A stretch of 64,000 nucleotides of DNA from NCBI GenBank assembly GCA_022605955.1, contig JAKCOZ010000039.1:2914001-2978000 (forward strand), in the 5' to 3' direction. This document shows positions 22,688-36,223 of this stretch, in pieces (the stretch's first letter is position 1; every line of letters begins with the position of its first letter). The notes below the pieces were generated by a model. That model was not told where the DNA came from. It searched no databases and saw nothing but the letters and a program-made list of their open reading frames with translations. The position numbers were made by a program, and so were the translations under genes. Origin of the DNA: Rallus limicola (Eukaryota; Chordata; Aves; Gruiformes; Rallidae).

Positions 22688-24531
22688 TATCTATGCACTG
22701 GACATCTTTTCCTCTTTGCAGTACAGACAGGACAGCACACATCCCTCCAAGGGAGGTGGGGGGTATGCATTCTCCACTCTTTTTCCCCACTTATAGTGCA
22801 GTGGCTTAGTAGACTAAGAAATAACATGTGTCCTCTTAGGGTCACTCAGTATCCCATGGTTAGGGAGATTTTAGCCCATTCCTTCAGCTTCCCTGGGAAA
22901 ACCCTGCTTTGGACCCTTTGTCCAAAACCTTAATACCTCCAAGATCCAAGCAGACTTCTGTTCCTTACTGACCTCATCCTCACCCCAAAACACACAAAGT
23001 TCCCCAAATGTGATGCACCATAAAGGACCCAGACTTCAGGACTTTCTTTGTGTAGTGCATTGACAGCTGCTTCTTAGCAAGAAAGGGGTAGATACTGAGA
23101 TATTTTCAGTATCTGATTTGGCCTCAGTTGCAGAAGTATCTGCATTAACCAGGAGCTATGCTGCTTATCACGCTCCGAGCCAGCATCCACAGTGCTAAAA
23201 CTACACCACAAATCAGCCATTGGCAGGTTGGAGTCATATAACACAGCAAGGCAGCTGCATTACCTAGAATTTCCTCTTCGTTTGAAATACATAATAAAAA
23301 TCTGAAGCAGGAAACGGGTTATCTGGTGAAATTTCAAATGATGCTGTTATCTGGTATAACCTCAGCGCATGCTAGAATTCATCACCTGCCTTCCAGTCCT
23401 TGAAATCAGCTCAGCTGCGATGAGCTGTTATTCATTTGAATTCTCTTAGTAGAAGTGTAGTCGCTCACATTCTGCTCTACTTTGTAATTTGTGGGTTATT
23501 TCCCCAAAATGTCACTTCCAGCTTTACTTTAGGAGCTGAAATTCAAGGATGTCAATGTGAATTAGGTGGTAGGGTATGGTAAAATACACATATATACATG
23601 TATGTCCTTGATTATTTTCTAGATGTAGAATCACGAATGAAAATTTTTGCCTCTGAACTAACTGCTCATTTTGTTTCCCTGGAACCACAGCAGCATGAAC
23701 GGGTCTAAGAAAATTCTTGTGCTGTCTGGTAAAACACATCCCTTAATAAATGTTTAAATGTTTAGATGTCAAGGAAATTCTGCCATTAACTAGATAAAAT
23801 GGACTGCCTTTAGTAGGGCACAATGGTCCTTGGCCTTGCAAGTGCAAGTCCTGTGATGATTAGGGTTGTGAGATTTCTTTTTTAAATCCCATGTAAAATA
23901 ATACACAAGATGAGAAGATGTAAGAAGAGGCATTGGTGGGACTGAAGAGGGAAATAGGCCTTGGGCTGTCCCTCTAAAAGGAGGTGAATTTTAATGCTAA
24001 TCAGGGTAAAGAGCATTTCATGATGTCAACTTAGTATTGAAGACACCTGAGTTTCAGCCATCTAAATGAGGTCTGTATCCAGGCTTTTCAAACAGTCAGT
24101 AGAGACAGTAGGTACTTTAAATGAAGACTAAATATGCTGTAAAGTGGGGTAGGAGGATGCTTCTTGTAAAGTTGTTGAACTCACTGGCTTGTGGATGCTC
24201 CATATGCCAAATTTTTAGACACTTGCAGGAGACTTCTCTATCCCACGAGAGCTATGCAGATGGACTTGTGCTGTTGGTGAGTACAGCTTTCAGTATCACT
24301 GACAAATACCAGATTTTTTGAGCCATCCCACAGAAGTTTTCCAGCACAGCCAAATGGGTCCCTAAGAGGAAAGACAAGTTGCTGAGATAGGGGAAAATAG
24401 GCTACTGCTGAACTCCCAAGAGGAGAGCTCAGAGGGAGAGATCACCTCTGCCAGTGGCAAAAGGAACAACAGTGAGAGCTCAGAAGGTGTTGTTAGGTCC
24501 ACTTGGTCAGGCAATAGCACATATCTTCAAT

Positions 24532-24727
24532 ATGTGGGTGGTAGATCACTGGAACAGGTTGCCCAGAGAGGTAGTAGAGGCCCTGTCCTTGGAGATATTC
24601 ATGGTTAGGCTTGATGGGGCTCTGAGCAACCTGATCTAGTAAAGGTGTCCCTGCTTACTGCAGGGGTGTTGGATTAGATGACCTTTGAAGGTCCCTTCCA
24701 GCCTAACAAATTCTATGATGCTATGAT
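24532..24727 (+). mobile_element. CR1 LINE 3' end fragment
   Basis: The coding end reads [17 protein letters not shown] stop and the linker 'aaaggtgtccctgcttactgcaggggtgttgg' follow, then GAAGGTCCCTTCCAGCC and the terminal ATTCTATGATGCTATGATC. It is 5'-truncated to about 195 bp. The 'tgtccctg..tgcagggg' linker places it in a different subfamily from the 19-kb copy. Confidence 0.9.
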
Positions 24728-26180
24728 CTTGGAGTGGCCCGCAGCAAGGTTCTGGTCTGTGCCAAAGGGTATATTTGTACTGCTAAAGCAAAGAGAAGCA
24801 GGAAGCAAGTTTGAGCATAGGTTTCCTCATTTTGAGTGCTGTTTACCTGTGGCTCTGTTTTTGCTGAAGCAGCTACTACTTCCTATCAAACAGCCTTGGT
24901 CTGCACAGGGCATAGCTCTCTGAAGAATGGATGGAAGACCATCCGTGGGCTTGGCCTCAGACTCATCCATGGACCTCTTTTCTGTAGCAGTGTAGATGTG
25001 GCCTGAAGGACTTGACAGAAGCAACCTGTGGTCATTCTGGCCTGGAAACAGCTGATTCCTTAGAAGGAAAGTTTTTGCATTTAAAAAACCACCAACAAAA
25101 CACGCTAACTAGACATGAAAATTGCAAAAATAATGTCAAGAGCCAAAGGGACCTTAGGGGGGGAAGTTTTCTGTCTGCTCACCTGAAGGTTCTCAGTAAT
25201 AGGTGCCAGGTGAAATCAGCTGGTGGTTTCCAAAGGGCTTGGGTGTAGGAGGATCAAGTACTTTGTCCCCACAGCTCCAGTGTCTGTAGCTGGAGCTGCC
25301 CAACTTCCTCTGCTGCCCTTCGTGTTGGAGCTGTGCTGAGCAGTAGGCAGAGGCCTGAAGATTTCGCCTTTCCCTGCTGGACATTCATAAACGAGGGAGA
25401 TGAGCAGACTGAACATCAAAGAGGATGAATGTGGCCTTTAGTTTCCCTCTTGGCAGGAGTTTGTAGATTTGACTTTTTGCCACCATGAAACAGCTGAAAG
25501 AGCTTTCCAAGTCAGCAGCTGGGCTGCTGTCTGCTCAATTTGCTTGACAGAAAATCAAAACATTTTTGAGTAAAATTGAAAATTTTCTCATGGAAAATTG
25601 CCTTTTTGTGAGGACAGTGTTATTTTCCCATTGAAATAATTCCAGATATCTCTGTGTTATCAGTTCAAGTCTGACATAATAAACTGTGAAGCAACAACGC
25701 TGTGTGGGGTGAATCTCTCAAGGTTGTAGAAGTCTGAGAGTTGTGGCTGTCCAAGCTGTTTTGCTCCTTTTTCCTTTCCCTTCCCTCACCAGTTTCCAGC
25801 ATACTCTGGCAATGTCTTTATATGCTTTCCTGACAGCCTGTCTCTACTCCCTCTTCCATAATACACCCTTTTGGCATTTGAGTTCACTTGGGATTTCCCT
25901 ATTCAACCAGGCTGGCCTCCTGCTCTATCAATGCCATGTGCTCTGTCTTGCCTGTTGGGGTGAACTATTCTTGTGCAATGAGGCAGTTGCTCAGCCAACT
26001 CTCCTGGGCTTTTTGAACATCCTCCCATGGGATCCTGCCTACCATTGCCCTCAAAAAAAAAAAATGAAGTGTACTCTCCTAAAATTCAGAATAAGTTTTG
26101 TATGAGTTGCCTTCCTCACTTCCCGCAGGATCCTAGGCTCTATCATCTCATGGTTCCAACAGCCAAGGCTGCTATCAATT
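24728..26180. other. Intergenic
   Basis: I see no supported gene, RNA or repeat. The short open frames, including 25743-26105 and 26027-26464 (+), lack motifs, and the second runs into the following CR1. Confidence 0.55.
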
Positions 26181-26500
26181 ATCATATCACCGAATCACAG
26201 AATCTTAGGGGTTGGAAGGGACCTCAAGAGATCATTGGGTCCAACTCCCCTGCCAAAGCAGGCTCCCTATCTCATATTGCACAGGCAGGCATCCAGATGA
26301 GACTTGAATATCTCCAGAGAAGGAGACTCCACCACCTCCCTGGGCAGCCTATTCCACTGCTCTGTCACCCTCACTGTGAAAAAGTTCATCCGCATGTTGG
26401 TGCGGAACTTCCTATGCTCCAGCTTACAGCCATTGCCCCTAGTCCTGTCCCCACTGACCACTGAAAATGGGCTGGCCAATTCCCCCTATCCTTGATTAGT
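26181..26500 (-). mobile_element. CR1 LINE 3' end, reverse orientation
   Basis: It starts with the inverted tail (ATCACCGAATCACAGAATCT, then GGTTGGAAGGGACCTCAAGAG). On the minus strand the C-terminal frame is still open: [27 protein letters not shown] and E-I-F-K-S-H-L-D. The 5' end is truncated near 26500. The well-kept frame suggests moderate age. Confidence 0.92.
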
Positions 26501-28133
26501 CTTTCTTTATCTGTGAGTAGCTGAATTGTCCAAGCATCTCCTTAGTCATCCTGTCCAATACCTGTGTAAATAATTGCCCTCAACACTTCCCAGAAATCCT
26601 CTGGCTTGCCTGAGCCTCACAAGCTGCTTTTCCAGTGGATGTCAGAGTGGATAAGTACACCTTGAGAACAAGGGGCTGAGATCAGGAGACTTCATCCAGT
26701 TGTTTCAAGAAGGCATCACCCGCCCCCTTTTCTTGACCAAACAATCTGTAGCAGATGACTATTGGTGGCATCCCTCTTGCTGATCCTGCACCTTCAACAT
26801 AAAAAACTGTAAGACAAGAATAACCTAAAAATCTATCCAAGCCACACAGTGTCAAACAATGTCTTCTTGTCACCAGGAAGTAAGTGGATGTGTTTCCTAT
26901 TGAGGACCAATTTCAATGAAAGACTACACACAATAACGGTGTATGTAAGAAAGTGAGGAATCTTCAGGTGAAAAAGATAATGATTTATTCTTGAGTGTAC
27001 ACTTCAGCTCTAATGAGATTTTGATTCCACTGACTATGACCTCAAGCCAGGTTGGCAAACAGACAAAACCTGAATTTAATCAAGTCTTTCACTGTTTGCA
27101 AAGCAGTGAACAACATGCTTGGTAAGCAGAGTAGATGTATCTGTATGCTAATCTCTTCGCAATGTGTTCCATGCACAACTGGGCTGTGGCTACTGCTGCC
27201 AAACTCCTCTGAGTAAACAAGTGGAGCATAGCAATTTACAGAAACAGAGTGAGCACATTGGACTTCAAAATTCTATGCGTTCTCAGAAAAATATTAATAA
27301 ATTCAGTATCTGGGGATGGTAAGAAGAAAAATGCAAAGGAGAACAGTGTTAGGTAGTGAAAGCTAATCTGAAGAGAGAGGTATCACCCAGATTGCAGCTC
27401 AATTAAAGACTCGAAGTAGGAATTTGGAGATGTCAAAATTCAGTGGGTTAGTTTTGGACCTGTGTCCAAGTCATGGTGCTTTGTATTTTAAATATTCTTT
27501 CTCCAAAATGTCACTTTATCTATAGGCCTTCCTGAGAGAGATGTTAAGGAAGTGTATCTTTATCTGGGAATGTAATGGAGTACAACTGCCTTTCCACCAC
27601 AGACCTGTGCAGGAGAAAGGAGAGCACAGAGACAAGAGATAAACAGGAAAATGTGTGTCAAAGAAACCTGGGTGTTGTGAAGCTGAACCTCAGAGGCAGT
27701 CAACCCCAACTGTTTTCTCAAGATTTAGGAGGCTAAACATCTTTAACACCCTGTGCCACAGAAGGTATTCTGTTTTCCCCTGAATCTTAAGCTCAGGCTT
27801 TGTCTGCCTGTCTGTATTTCTGTAGTTCCTAACAGCAACATTTACTCTTTCGAGGGTCAAGACTTATTCTGCCTCTGAATATTCTACATTACTGTCCACA
27901 CTTACTCTGGTGGAGCTGGGGACAGGACTCCAGTGCATGCCAGTGCCTGCACAACGCTGTGGGATTTAGTGCCACGTCTCCAAGGAGTGAGGTGAGGGAA
28001 GAAGCTGCCAGGGCTTTACCTTCTGGTCTTCATGGTGTACTAAATTTGTGCAGAATCATGTCTTTGAGATGTTATATTGTTCAGGACTAAGCAAAAGATG
28101 TACACACTACCCCAGTCAGCTACATATTATTAT
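26501..28133. other. Intergenic
   Basis: Unique sequence; nothing is supported as a gene. Frames are short and broken, and no repeat family is recognised. Confidence 0.55.
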
Positions 28134-28368
28134 CTTATCACAGAATCACAGAACATTAGGAGTTGGAAGGGATTTTGAAAGATCATCTAGTCCAACCCCC
28201 CTGCCAGAGCAGGATCACCTAGGCTAAATCACACAGGAACATGTCCAGGTGGGTTTTGAATGTCTCCAGAGAAGTAGACTCCACAACCTCTCTGGGCAGC
28301 CTGTCCCAGTGCTCCGCCAGCCTCACGGTGAAAAAAGTTCCTCCTTATATTCACATGGAATTTTATAT
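28134..28368 (-). mobile_element. CR1 LINE 3' end, reverse orientation
   Basis: The inverted tail (TCACAGAATCACAGAACATT) and GGAGTTGGAAGGGATTTTG are followed by the 'catctagtccaacccccctgcc' block. The inverted coding end then has CTCTGGGCAGCCTGTCCCAG and CCTCACGGTGAAAAAAGTT. It is truncated at about 28368. It resembles the copy at 26181-26500 more than the minus-strand copies at 36 and 51 kb. Confidence 0.9.
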
Positions 28369-29431
28369 TTACCTGGGATCAGATTGACTGGTTTCACATC
28401 TCCTTAGGCAGTTCCTTCTCAGTGGTCCTGGATGTTTCAAGGACTGCTTAATCCCTTGCTGTGGTCCAGGAGGCTCACTGCTTGCTTATTGGCAGCCATA
28501 AGGTTGTCCACCACAATGGTATTGACTGTGATACACGTACCACTGGTAAGCGCAACACTTTTCTAACATCCTGCAACTAGCCCTTATCATGTTGAAACTT
28601 CTATGGGTACCTTTACAGTAAAGTGTGGCTGAAAATCCACTTTCCTTTCAAGACAGGATCAGGTTCTCCATGGATTTTTGGAGTACACAGCTCCTATTCA
28701 AATGAGCATTGGACATATAAATGCACCTGAAAATCCATGCTTGCTTTTGGAGTTATTTGTACAGGCTGTTCCTCACCAGTGGAATTTGTTGTGGCATTCA
28801 CAAAGTGTTAAGGCAGTGTCTGGAGCACTGGGATAGTGGGGTTTTCGATTTGGGAGACTCACTTTGGGGCAGGAGCTTCATTACATCTCAACTTCTGCCC
28901 ACAGTCAGAATGTCTTGTAACAGTCAAGCCTGGCAGTGGTGGAAGTGTGGGTCACAGTAGGTGGGAAAGCCTACATCAGTTAGGGGGACAGTCACCCACA
29001 CAACTTTGATTGGTAAACCCATCTCAGAGGTTGTCTGATATGGCATGAAGTCCATTTGGACTTTGGGTTAGTAAAACACAAAGCTGTTCTTTCCCCCATA
29101 GAGAAATGGAAACATCGCATTTCCACCTTACTTCAATACTTCTTGTGCTTCTCAATAAGACTATATCCACCAGGGAAGGGTCACAGGCAGCCTCAGAAAC
29201 AGGCACAGCTCTGCACCCTGTGCTGCAGAAGGCCGGGATGCCTCAGCAGGAAAGTGGTCAGCTGCAGAGACCTGGAAGGAGAATTAACAGTCCCTATCAC
29301 TACTTCTCAAGAAACAGTAAAGCTAATGCCCTAAAGTTGCCCGCCACAGAGATAAGTGTATGTGCACTCTTGTATAGCACTCATACATTATATGTATCTG
29401 GAATTTAATAGAGGTGGAGTTTAAGCGGTGC

Positions 29432-29445
29432 CCAAAAGATGGCAG
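29432..29445 (+). promoter_or_regulatory. CTCF-like motif (weak candidate)
   Basis: CCAAAAGATGGCAG fits CCASYAGRKGGCRS at 12 of 14 positions, with mismatches at 4 and 5. No supporting context is visible. Confidence 0.25.
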
Positions 29446-30145
29446 TGTTTATTTGTGCTTTTTTCATTCTTAATTACATACCCTCTTCCAGGCTGGTATA
29501 TCTTCTGACAAAATTAAGACAGGACTTATGTCCTCTATAGAGAAAAGTGATGCAAATCAAACTATTGCTGCAGCGTGGCCTTTCCTGTAACCTTTAATGT
29601 GCCATATTTTAATGGAAATGGGCATATTGATGCTGCTTAATATTATAACTACAAAGTAGTTGCCCTTTTATTTCCATCTAGCATTTTCACCATAGTTGTT
29701 TCAATCTCATACATTTCATTTAATGCCTGGCGATTGAAGAATGTGCTTCAATTATTTAAAAGGAGAAGAAATTATTGAGAAAAGATGGATCAGAACCAGA
29801 GTTCTGCCTTGAGGGTCCCTGAAAGTTAGCATAAACATCTCTGCCTGTACAGTAATCATTATCCATATGTGCTGAAAAATACCAACAAACACCAAAGAGC
29901 ATGACGGCCAAATTACAATTAATCACTTGCCCACATTTCTGTTTGAACAGCCAAATCCCAAGTCCTACCTTAACAGCTTGCTGCAGCCATAGAACAAGAG
30001 CAAATGTGGAAATATGGTTTACCTTGCAGCAATGAATTTAATGAAAGGTTTGCTGGTAACCATAGCAAATGACAACATTAATCCCGATATCAGCTGTCAA
30101 GTTTCTCCAGGCCTTTAAAACTGGAAGGTGTGCCAAACAAGCAAT

Positions 30146-30195
30146 ACAACAACAACAACAGCAGCAATAATAACAACAACAATAATAATGATAAT
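30146..30195 (+). repeat. Imperfect (AAC)n/(AAT)n microsatellite
   Basis: About 50 bp of mixed AAC, AGC, AAT and GAT trinucleotides, with six AAC-type units at the left end. Interruptions suggest it is old and fairly stable. Confidence 0.9.
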
Positions 30196-33100
30196 GCCTT
30201 ATTTTATTAAATCAAAGCTCTTCACAACCTCAACATAGGAATTGCTTCACCTAGCGCTGACATCCAGCCATTTCTGAGGCAGCAAATACCAGATATTGGA
30301 ATACCTGACAGATGGCTATGATGGCTTTTGACTCCACATTTTCCCTATCCAGCTCAACATTATGTTACTTGCAGCCCTGCTACATGAAACCAGAGGGTAC
30401 CAACCAGCAAGGACCTGATGGGAATAGAAACTCTATTGCCTCTATCCCTGGCCAGAGCCTCCCCTAGGACTGGTTCCTCTTGCACTGGATATAGCCCATC
30501 AGTGAAGGTAAAGAGATAAAATCTGTGTTGCTGTTGCTCTCCAGGCTGAACAGGAGACAGCCAGGAGGCAGCTGAACAAATACCCTTCAGACATAAAACC
30601 TGAGACTTGACAGGTCTAAATGGACAATAGCTACAATTGCATGGACATCTTTCTAGTCCCTCAGACCTTCTTGAGGTTTCATTACTGGCGGCAGCCTCCC
30701 TGTTCCAAATGTATTTCTTCTTCATCTGCATCCTTTTCCACACTCCTCCTGTCCATAATATTTCCTGCTTGCTTTCCCTCCTGACTGTACTTTTGCTCAG
30801 CATTACCTGCATGTGGATTTGAAAGATGCATAGGACTAAACACTCTGCTGCTCCAGTGACTAAACACCAGTCACTTCTGGAGCAGTGCTTCTGGGTCCAT
30901 CTTCAAGCATGAAGAAGTTCAAGGCTAACCTTTCTCAGGAAGAGTCTTAACCACCAGGTGAGGGGTTGGAGACAACTGCCTGCTGAAAAGCTTTAAAAAA
31001 AAAGACAATACACTCAAGTCCCAGCCTTTTAGGTCTCATGCCTGGTGAACTGTGAATTCACTGACAGCCTATTGCTCTATGAGTCTCAAAACACCGAACT
31101 CTTGGTCCTATATGCCATGTCAGGAAAAGGGACATTCAAGTCAGATGCTTCAGGCTTTAGTTCCTGGGATCCTTGCATTGGATGGATTTGGTTTTTAAAA
31201 TCTGTGTTGCTTTGGGGTTTTGTTTGAACCAGGCCTTTTTTAACCAGATATTCACTAGGCTGTCTCACACTACTCACACCTTTTGTTAGGGTGCCTGGCT
31301 TTTGCAAAGAACAGTTGTGGTCGTGTTTATTTGTACTCTCAATTAAAGACATAAAGGATGCCTAAAGAGATGAATGGTGGGGTTACATCAGGACATTTGG
31401 TTACTAACTGCCTACAATCATGGGTACTAAAATTTGTGCTTACAATACTGACAATTCTTTTTGAGAATTTCCATATTAAAGAGTTAAAGTAAAATATGAC
31501 TTATTGGTTCTTCCTTATCTAATTTATTCTTGCATTTAGGTGCTCATTTATTGTTCTGGAAAAATATGTTCCTTTCTTGGGGGTAGTGGGGGTGGCTCTT
31601 TTTTTGTGTCAATAACAGTTTCAAGAATCACATGGGTATCTGGAAATGAAACCCTTTTTTTTTTTTCTTTCCTTTCCCCCATACATCTTCATTGCAATAA
31701 TAAGGCATCAGAAATCAAAATTTTGCTGGCAATTTTGATGATGCTGCAAAAAAGTAGATATAGCTTGTTTTCCAGCTATATTGGTTCTGCAGCGCTGAAA
31801 GCAGTAAACATTTGATTGTGTCAGTAAACTGAGCTGATAGATCTTGGAAAATACATACGGGCAAATTTTCAAAGTAATAACACGGAGCTGGAGCCGCAAG
31901 ATTCGGTACTAACGGGAAGTGAATGACAGTACTGGAAACTTCACCCACAGAGAGCAGATCTGTACAGCAGCACAGCGGCACGTTAACATGACTGCTATGC
32001 AGGGACCTGTTTCTTCTTGGAATTATTTTTTTAAGGGTTGCTGTGAACTTGCTTCACACAGAGCAGGATGTACAAAGGTGGTGGGTGCTGTGGCACTGCT
32101 TCCATCTCTCTGCCTGCAAGGGGTAAGCCTTCCTATCTGGTGGCAGCCTCCCCGAGGGGGTGAAACCTCTGGAGGTGGCTGGTTTTGGAGGTACATACAT
32201 GCACAGGAAGACTGGCTCACTGGTGGTGGGTAGCAGCAGAGGAAAAACAAGAAGGGATGCTGGCCTCAGCAAATGCAAGCCCCAGGAGCTGGCATCTGCC
32301 AGCTCCCAACCCTGCAGCAGGGTTTCCTCTGCTCTCCCAGTTGCTGCCTTCTCCTCGATAAAGCTACTCTCTTGTTGCCTCAGGGTCTGGAGCTGAAAGC
32401 AGGCTCAAACTGTTGTGGGAGGAGGAGGTTGTCTTTGACCTTGCTGTTCCACAACAAGCTCCTCGATTCCCGTTTAAACACCCCCAACTAAGAAGCACTC
32501 TTTCTTGACAGGCTAAATTATATTTAAACACAGATTCGTAGCTGGTATCTTTTCCTCACTCAACTGACAAAGGCACACAGTGCAAATAGCTCAATATACA
32601 TTAGGTGAACCTAAGCTAAAATCTTGTCAAAGGCATTTCCGAGCCCCAGAGGAGCATTGACTCACTCTGGGATAGGGTCACTACATAGGCTGGACACAGG
32701 AGCATGGCCAGCACAGATGAACTTGAGGCAGGGCTGGTATGTGGCTTGCCACATGTAGTCAATTTTTACTGGGCACTGCCTTCTTTTAGAGTATGTGCTT
32801 CAGTGACTCACCTTGTAAATCAGCTGTGGTCATAAACTGCTTCTGATGAAATCCATCTTTTTTTGGGTTACCACACCATAGGGGCGTATAAGGTACTCTC
32901 TGTTAAATCTATGCTTCACTTTCAGACAAATCCTCTATGTTTCTTTCTTTTAAGACTATTTTTCTCTGTTGATACAGGATGCTAAAAAGATTGTTTCATG
33001 CCGGATCTACCCTCTCCAAGTAAAAAACAGCAGCACTCACAGTGCTGCTCAACTTGAGCCAGACAGCACAACCATTCCCTTCTGCAAGCATTCCCTCTCA

Positions 33101-33301
33101 GTGAAGGAAAGAGCAAGGAAAGAGCAAGACCTGTATCAAGACCTCCACCAATATCATAGCAGTTGTCTGGCAGTAAGAAGTTACAATGGGGTCCCTCACC
33201 TGACCCCATTCCTGTTGAGGAAATTAATCTCATGAAATTGCATCCAATTTTCACACACCAGGGTATCAGACATCTGAAAATTGCTGCTAAATCTGGATTA
33301 C

Positions 33302-33377
33302 AAAAAAAAAAAAGAAGAAGAAGAAAAAAAAAAGAGGCATTAGGCTGTGTTCTCTCCCTCTCTCTCTCTCTCTCTCT
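33302..33377 (+). repeat. Composite A-rich/(GAA) and (CT)n simple repeats
   Basis: An A12 run, four AAG units and an A-rich block at 33302-33334 are followed after a 16-bp unique spacer by a near-pure CT tract at 33351-33377. The purine block followed by a pyrimidine tract on one strand could pair or form non-B DNA. Confidence 0.92.
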
Positions 33378-35805
33378 TTGCTATTTAACTACTTTTTAAC
33401 ACTTTAATCCTCCTGAGGCATTTTTTTCTTTTTACTATAATCCCTTAATATAGTCTGCACTGTTTATAATAATTTTCCTTTCTCAGAGTTTTAGGTTCCC
33501 TCTTAAGCTACTTTCTTTACCTTAATTACTTGGCTAACTGTAATCTGTCAGAAATCATGGGCACGTGAGAGGGCAAGCCCTTATGATGAGGCTGTCTTCT
33601 TGCCAAAGAAAAGCTGCTCACTGCAGTCTGTTTTGTTAAGTTTTATTCAGCAGTCAAGGCTTAAATGCCTAAAGTCAGGAAGCTTCTACCATTTCCTTTG
33701 AGATATTAGACTGCAATAGAATAGAAGTCAGTGTCAGGAAAATTTTCATTGGAAATGTGCAGGATTGGTGTTTTGTACCTTCACTGCATTTACTAGTAGC
33801 AGGTAGACCCAGCTGCTGGCCTGTGTGTCTCGGTTCCTAGACCTGAGATCACTCCCCATCTCCAAAAGACCTCATCTGTTCATGCTGTATCGTCCCTTGG
33901 CTGAACAGTTGAGATGACAGATTGCTCCAGGAAGGAACAGACCATCATCCTGGAAGCATGGAGACAGAGAAGAAAATTGACAGCAGCCAGCAGAATGGTG
34001 GTGCTGCAGCTAAGTGGGTCTGCTGGCTCAGTTCTTAATAGTTGGGGCTGGTCCTCTTGGGTGCTGTAGTCTCTGATTTGTGAGAGCTTTGGTGAGTACT
34101 CACTCTAGTGGCGTACAGAGTAAGAACCCTGTGTGCCAGCATGAGATGCTATCTTCAACATCTGCTGAGTGAGCTATAATTTGTTGTTATGTTTACTGGC
34201 TTTCTTTAAATGATGCTTGCTTAGTCTTCATGGGATGCAGCTGTGCCTATCATTGCAAAGTCCTGGGCAGGAGTAGGCAGTGCATTTCTGTAGAAGCAGA
34301 ACAAAAATGAGCTTAATAACAACAAAATACCTCCCAGAGCAAATAGCTCACAGAAGTTTCCATTCCAGAATAATATTTTGATGTAACTGGAGATCATTTC
34401 CTATAATGTTCATCACCTTTTCTGGTGCTCACAATGACTCAGAACCAGCTGCAAGGCTTCTGTAGTCCTGGAAACACTTGAAAATGTGTGCTTTGCACCA
34501 GCAGCCACTACACAGGCTTGTATGCACTCAGCATCTCTTTCTGTGATGCAGCCTTCACAGCCCAGAAGATATTTGATACTAAGGACTTGACATTTGACAG
34601 TCCAGGATTTGCAGGGCTCCTGTTTATGTGCTTTTAATGTTATCTCTAATATTTAGGCCCAGATCCAAAAAGTCTGGTTAGGTACTTAAGATTCTATGTA
34701 AGTGGAACTGAGGCACAAGCATAGTGTCTAGCCTCTCAGTAGAAATGAATACTCAAGTGCTTGCACTTTTGCCTGGTCTTGAACATTCTACTAGTATACA
34801 TTTTCAGAGCTGCTTCTTTCTCAGCTGAGTGTGAGTTAGTCTGAAGGCCCTGTGGGATCCAAAAAACCTGCCTAAGCCTAAAACCCTGAGCAGTCAAGTT
34901 GGGTAGGTTTGTTCTTAACACAGGTAATTTACACTGGGGGACTGGTTTGAGTTTGAAGCAGAGAAACCACTGCTACGTTTTCATTTAAGATCAAAGGATG
35001 GTGAGCCATCCAAGCTGGTTTTGTTCAGAAGAAAGAGGAGACAACCACCTTCTGTAAAATTGTTGGTGGCTGGAATATTGGCTGAGGTGGTAAAACCAAG
35101 GTTCTGATGTCCTCAGTGGAAAAGGGGCTGTTCTTTCTTCTCCCACAATCCAGGGTACTTTGGGAGGAAAACAGGAGAAACTTGAAAACTGGATCTTTTT
35201 CCAACTGAAACAGAAAGATTTGTGAGACTGGAGGGAGCCCTTGCAAAATCATCTTATGATAAGGGCATTCACTGGCAAGTGTTTCTTCCCCTATTCCCAC
35301 AATAGTTTATGTATTTTTATTGTAAGAGTTTGTAACATAAAATTAATGCCCAGGAACCTGGCTGTTCCCTTAGCAAGCAAACTGCATAAGCATTAGGCTT
35401 TGGAGTATTTTCCATTCCACAAATCTGCCGTTCTTGCCTGGAATGCCTGGTGGGCGAGTTTCAAGAGAGTAAAGACCAAAGCTGTCAGTCTTGTGGTTAT
35501 GGGCTCACCCTGCAGTCGGTATGAGCTCCTGTTGGATGCAATTCCTTGGTCTGTAATCCTCTTGGTGCAGTATGTGATGCTTCAGGCACATGTTTCACCT
35601 GTGATGAAGTGCGGCACAGAGGCGCAGAGGTGCAGAGGCACGGAACAGTGGAGCAATAGCTGGTCCCAGGAAGTTCTGTGCCTGGCTGAGGGTGGACTTG
35701 GTAACTCGGGCACAGTCCCTATGAATGGTAAAGTTAAGGCACCAGCCAGTTCTGTAGCAGCTCTGCACTGCACCATTAATACTTAGGTTTGTATCTTTCC
35801 TCATA

Positions 35806-35828
35806 CTGCTAGGTAACTAACCTAGCAG
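35806..35828. repeat. Perfect 9-bp inverted repeat, 5-bp loop
   Basis: CTGCTAGGT - AACTA - ACCTAGCAG is a perfect stem of nine pairs. It lies alone in unique sequence, with no tRNA-like or miRNA-length extension of the stem. Confidence 0.85.
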
Positions 35829-36223
35829 TCGGTTATTGCTTGGTATCCCCTCTGTTATCTTTGGTTGATGCACTCCTTCATTTAGGCCCTGTCCCTGCTG
35901 ACCTGTAGATGCCTTTATTCCTGTGAATTCCAGGGAGAACAAAAAAAAAAAAAAACCGCAGGAAAAGTCCCTTCATTACTCCATGTCTGTACAGTGCCTT
36001 GAAAATGTAAGATGGTGCACAAATGATGAGTGCCATTTACCTCAGAGCTAATTTCTAACCTTTCCTTTATTTTGAAACCCTTTGGTTTTATCTGTTCATT
36101 TGCTTAATTGCATCTCAAGCTTCCAGTTAAAAATGCCTACATATACAGCAGTTGTAGCACAAGACGAAAACTACAGAATATGTTACTAACTCATCAGTCA
36201 AAGCTATTTCCACTCATCTTCTG

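Larger units (their letters stand above)
20039..24531. other. Intergenic, unique sequence with a small palindrome cluster
   Basis: No gene is recognised. A T16 run lies at 20781-20796. The overlapping + frames at 22015-22601 lie in a C-rich patch without family resemblance. A compound palindrome cluster lies at 22621-22687 (separate entries). The stretch 23100-23490 is non-repetitive, homeobox-site-like AT sequence with scattered CpGs, a possible conserved non-coding element. Confidence 0.55.
28369..36223. other. Intergenic, 7.9 kb without a supported gene
   Basis: The stretch contains an (AAC/AAT) microsatellite, a composite A-rich/CT microsatellite, an A15 run at 35941-35955 and a 9-bp stem-loop at 35806-35828. 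Open frames up to 150 codons (30360-30812 -) look like chance: no motifs, and overlapping frames on both strands. The stretch 29560-29790 is AT-rich unique sequence of the kind that is sometimes conserved. Confidence 0.55.

Noticed and set aside
30360..30812. 150-codon minus frame
   Set aside because: No domain, overlaps other open frames on both strands and has no plausible splice sites or promoter.
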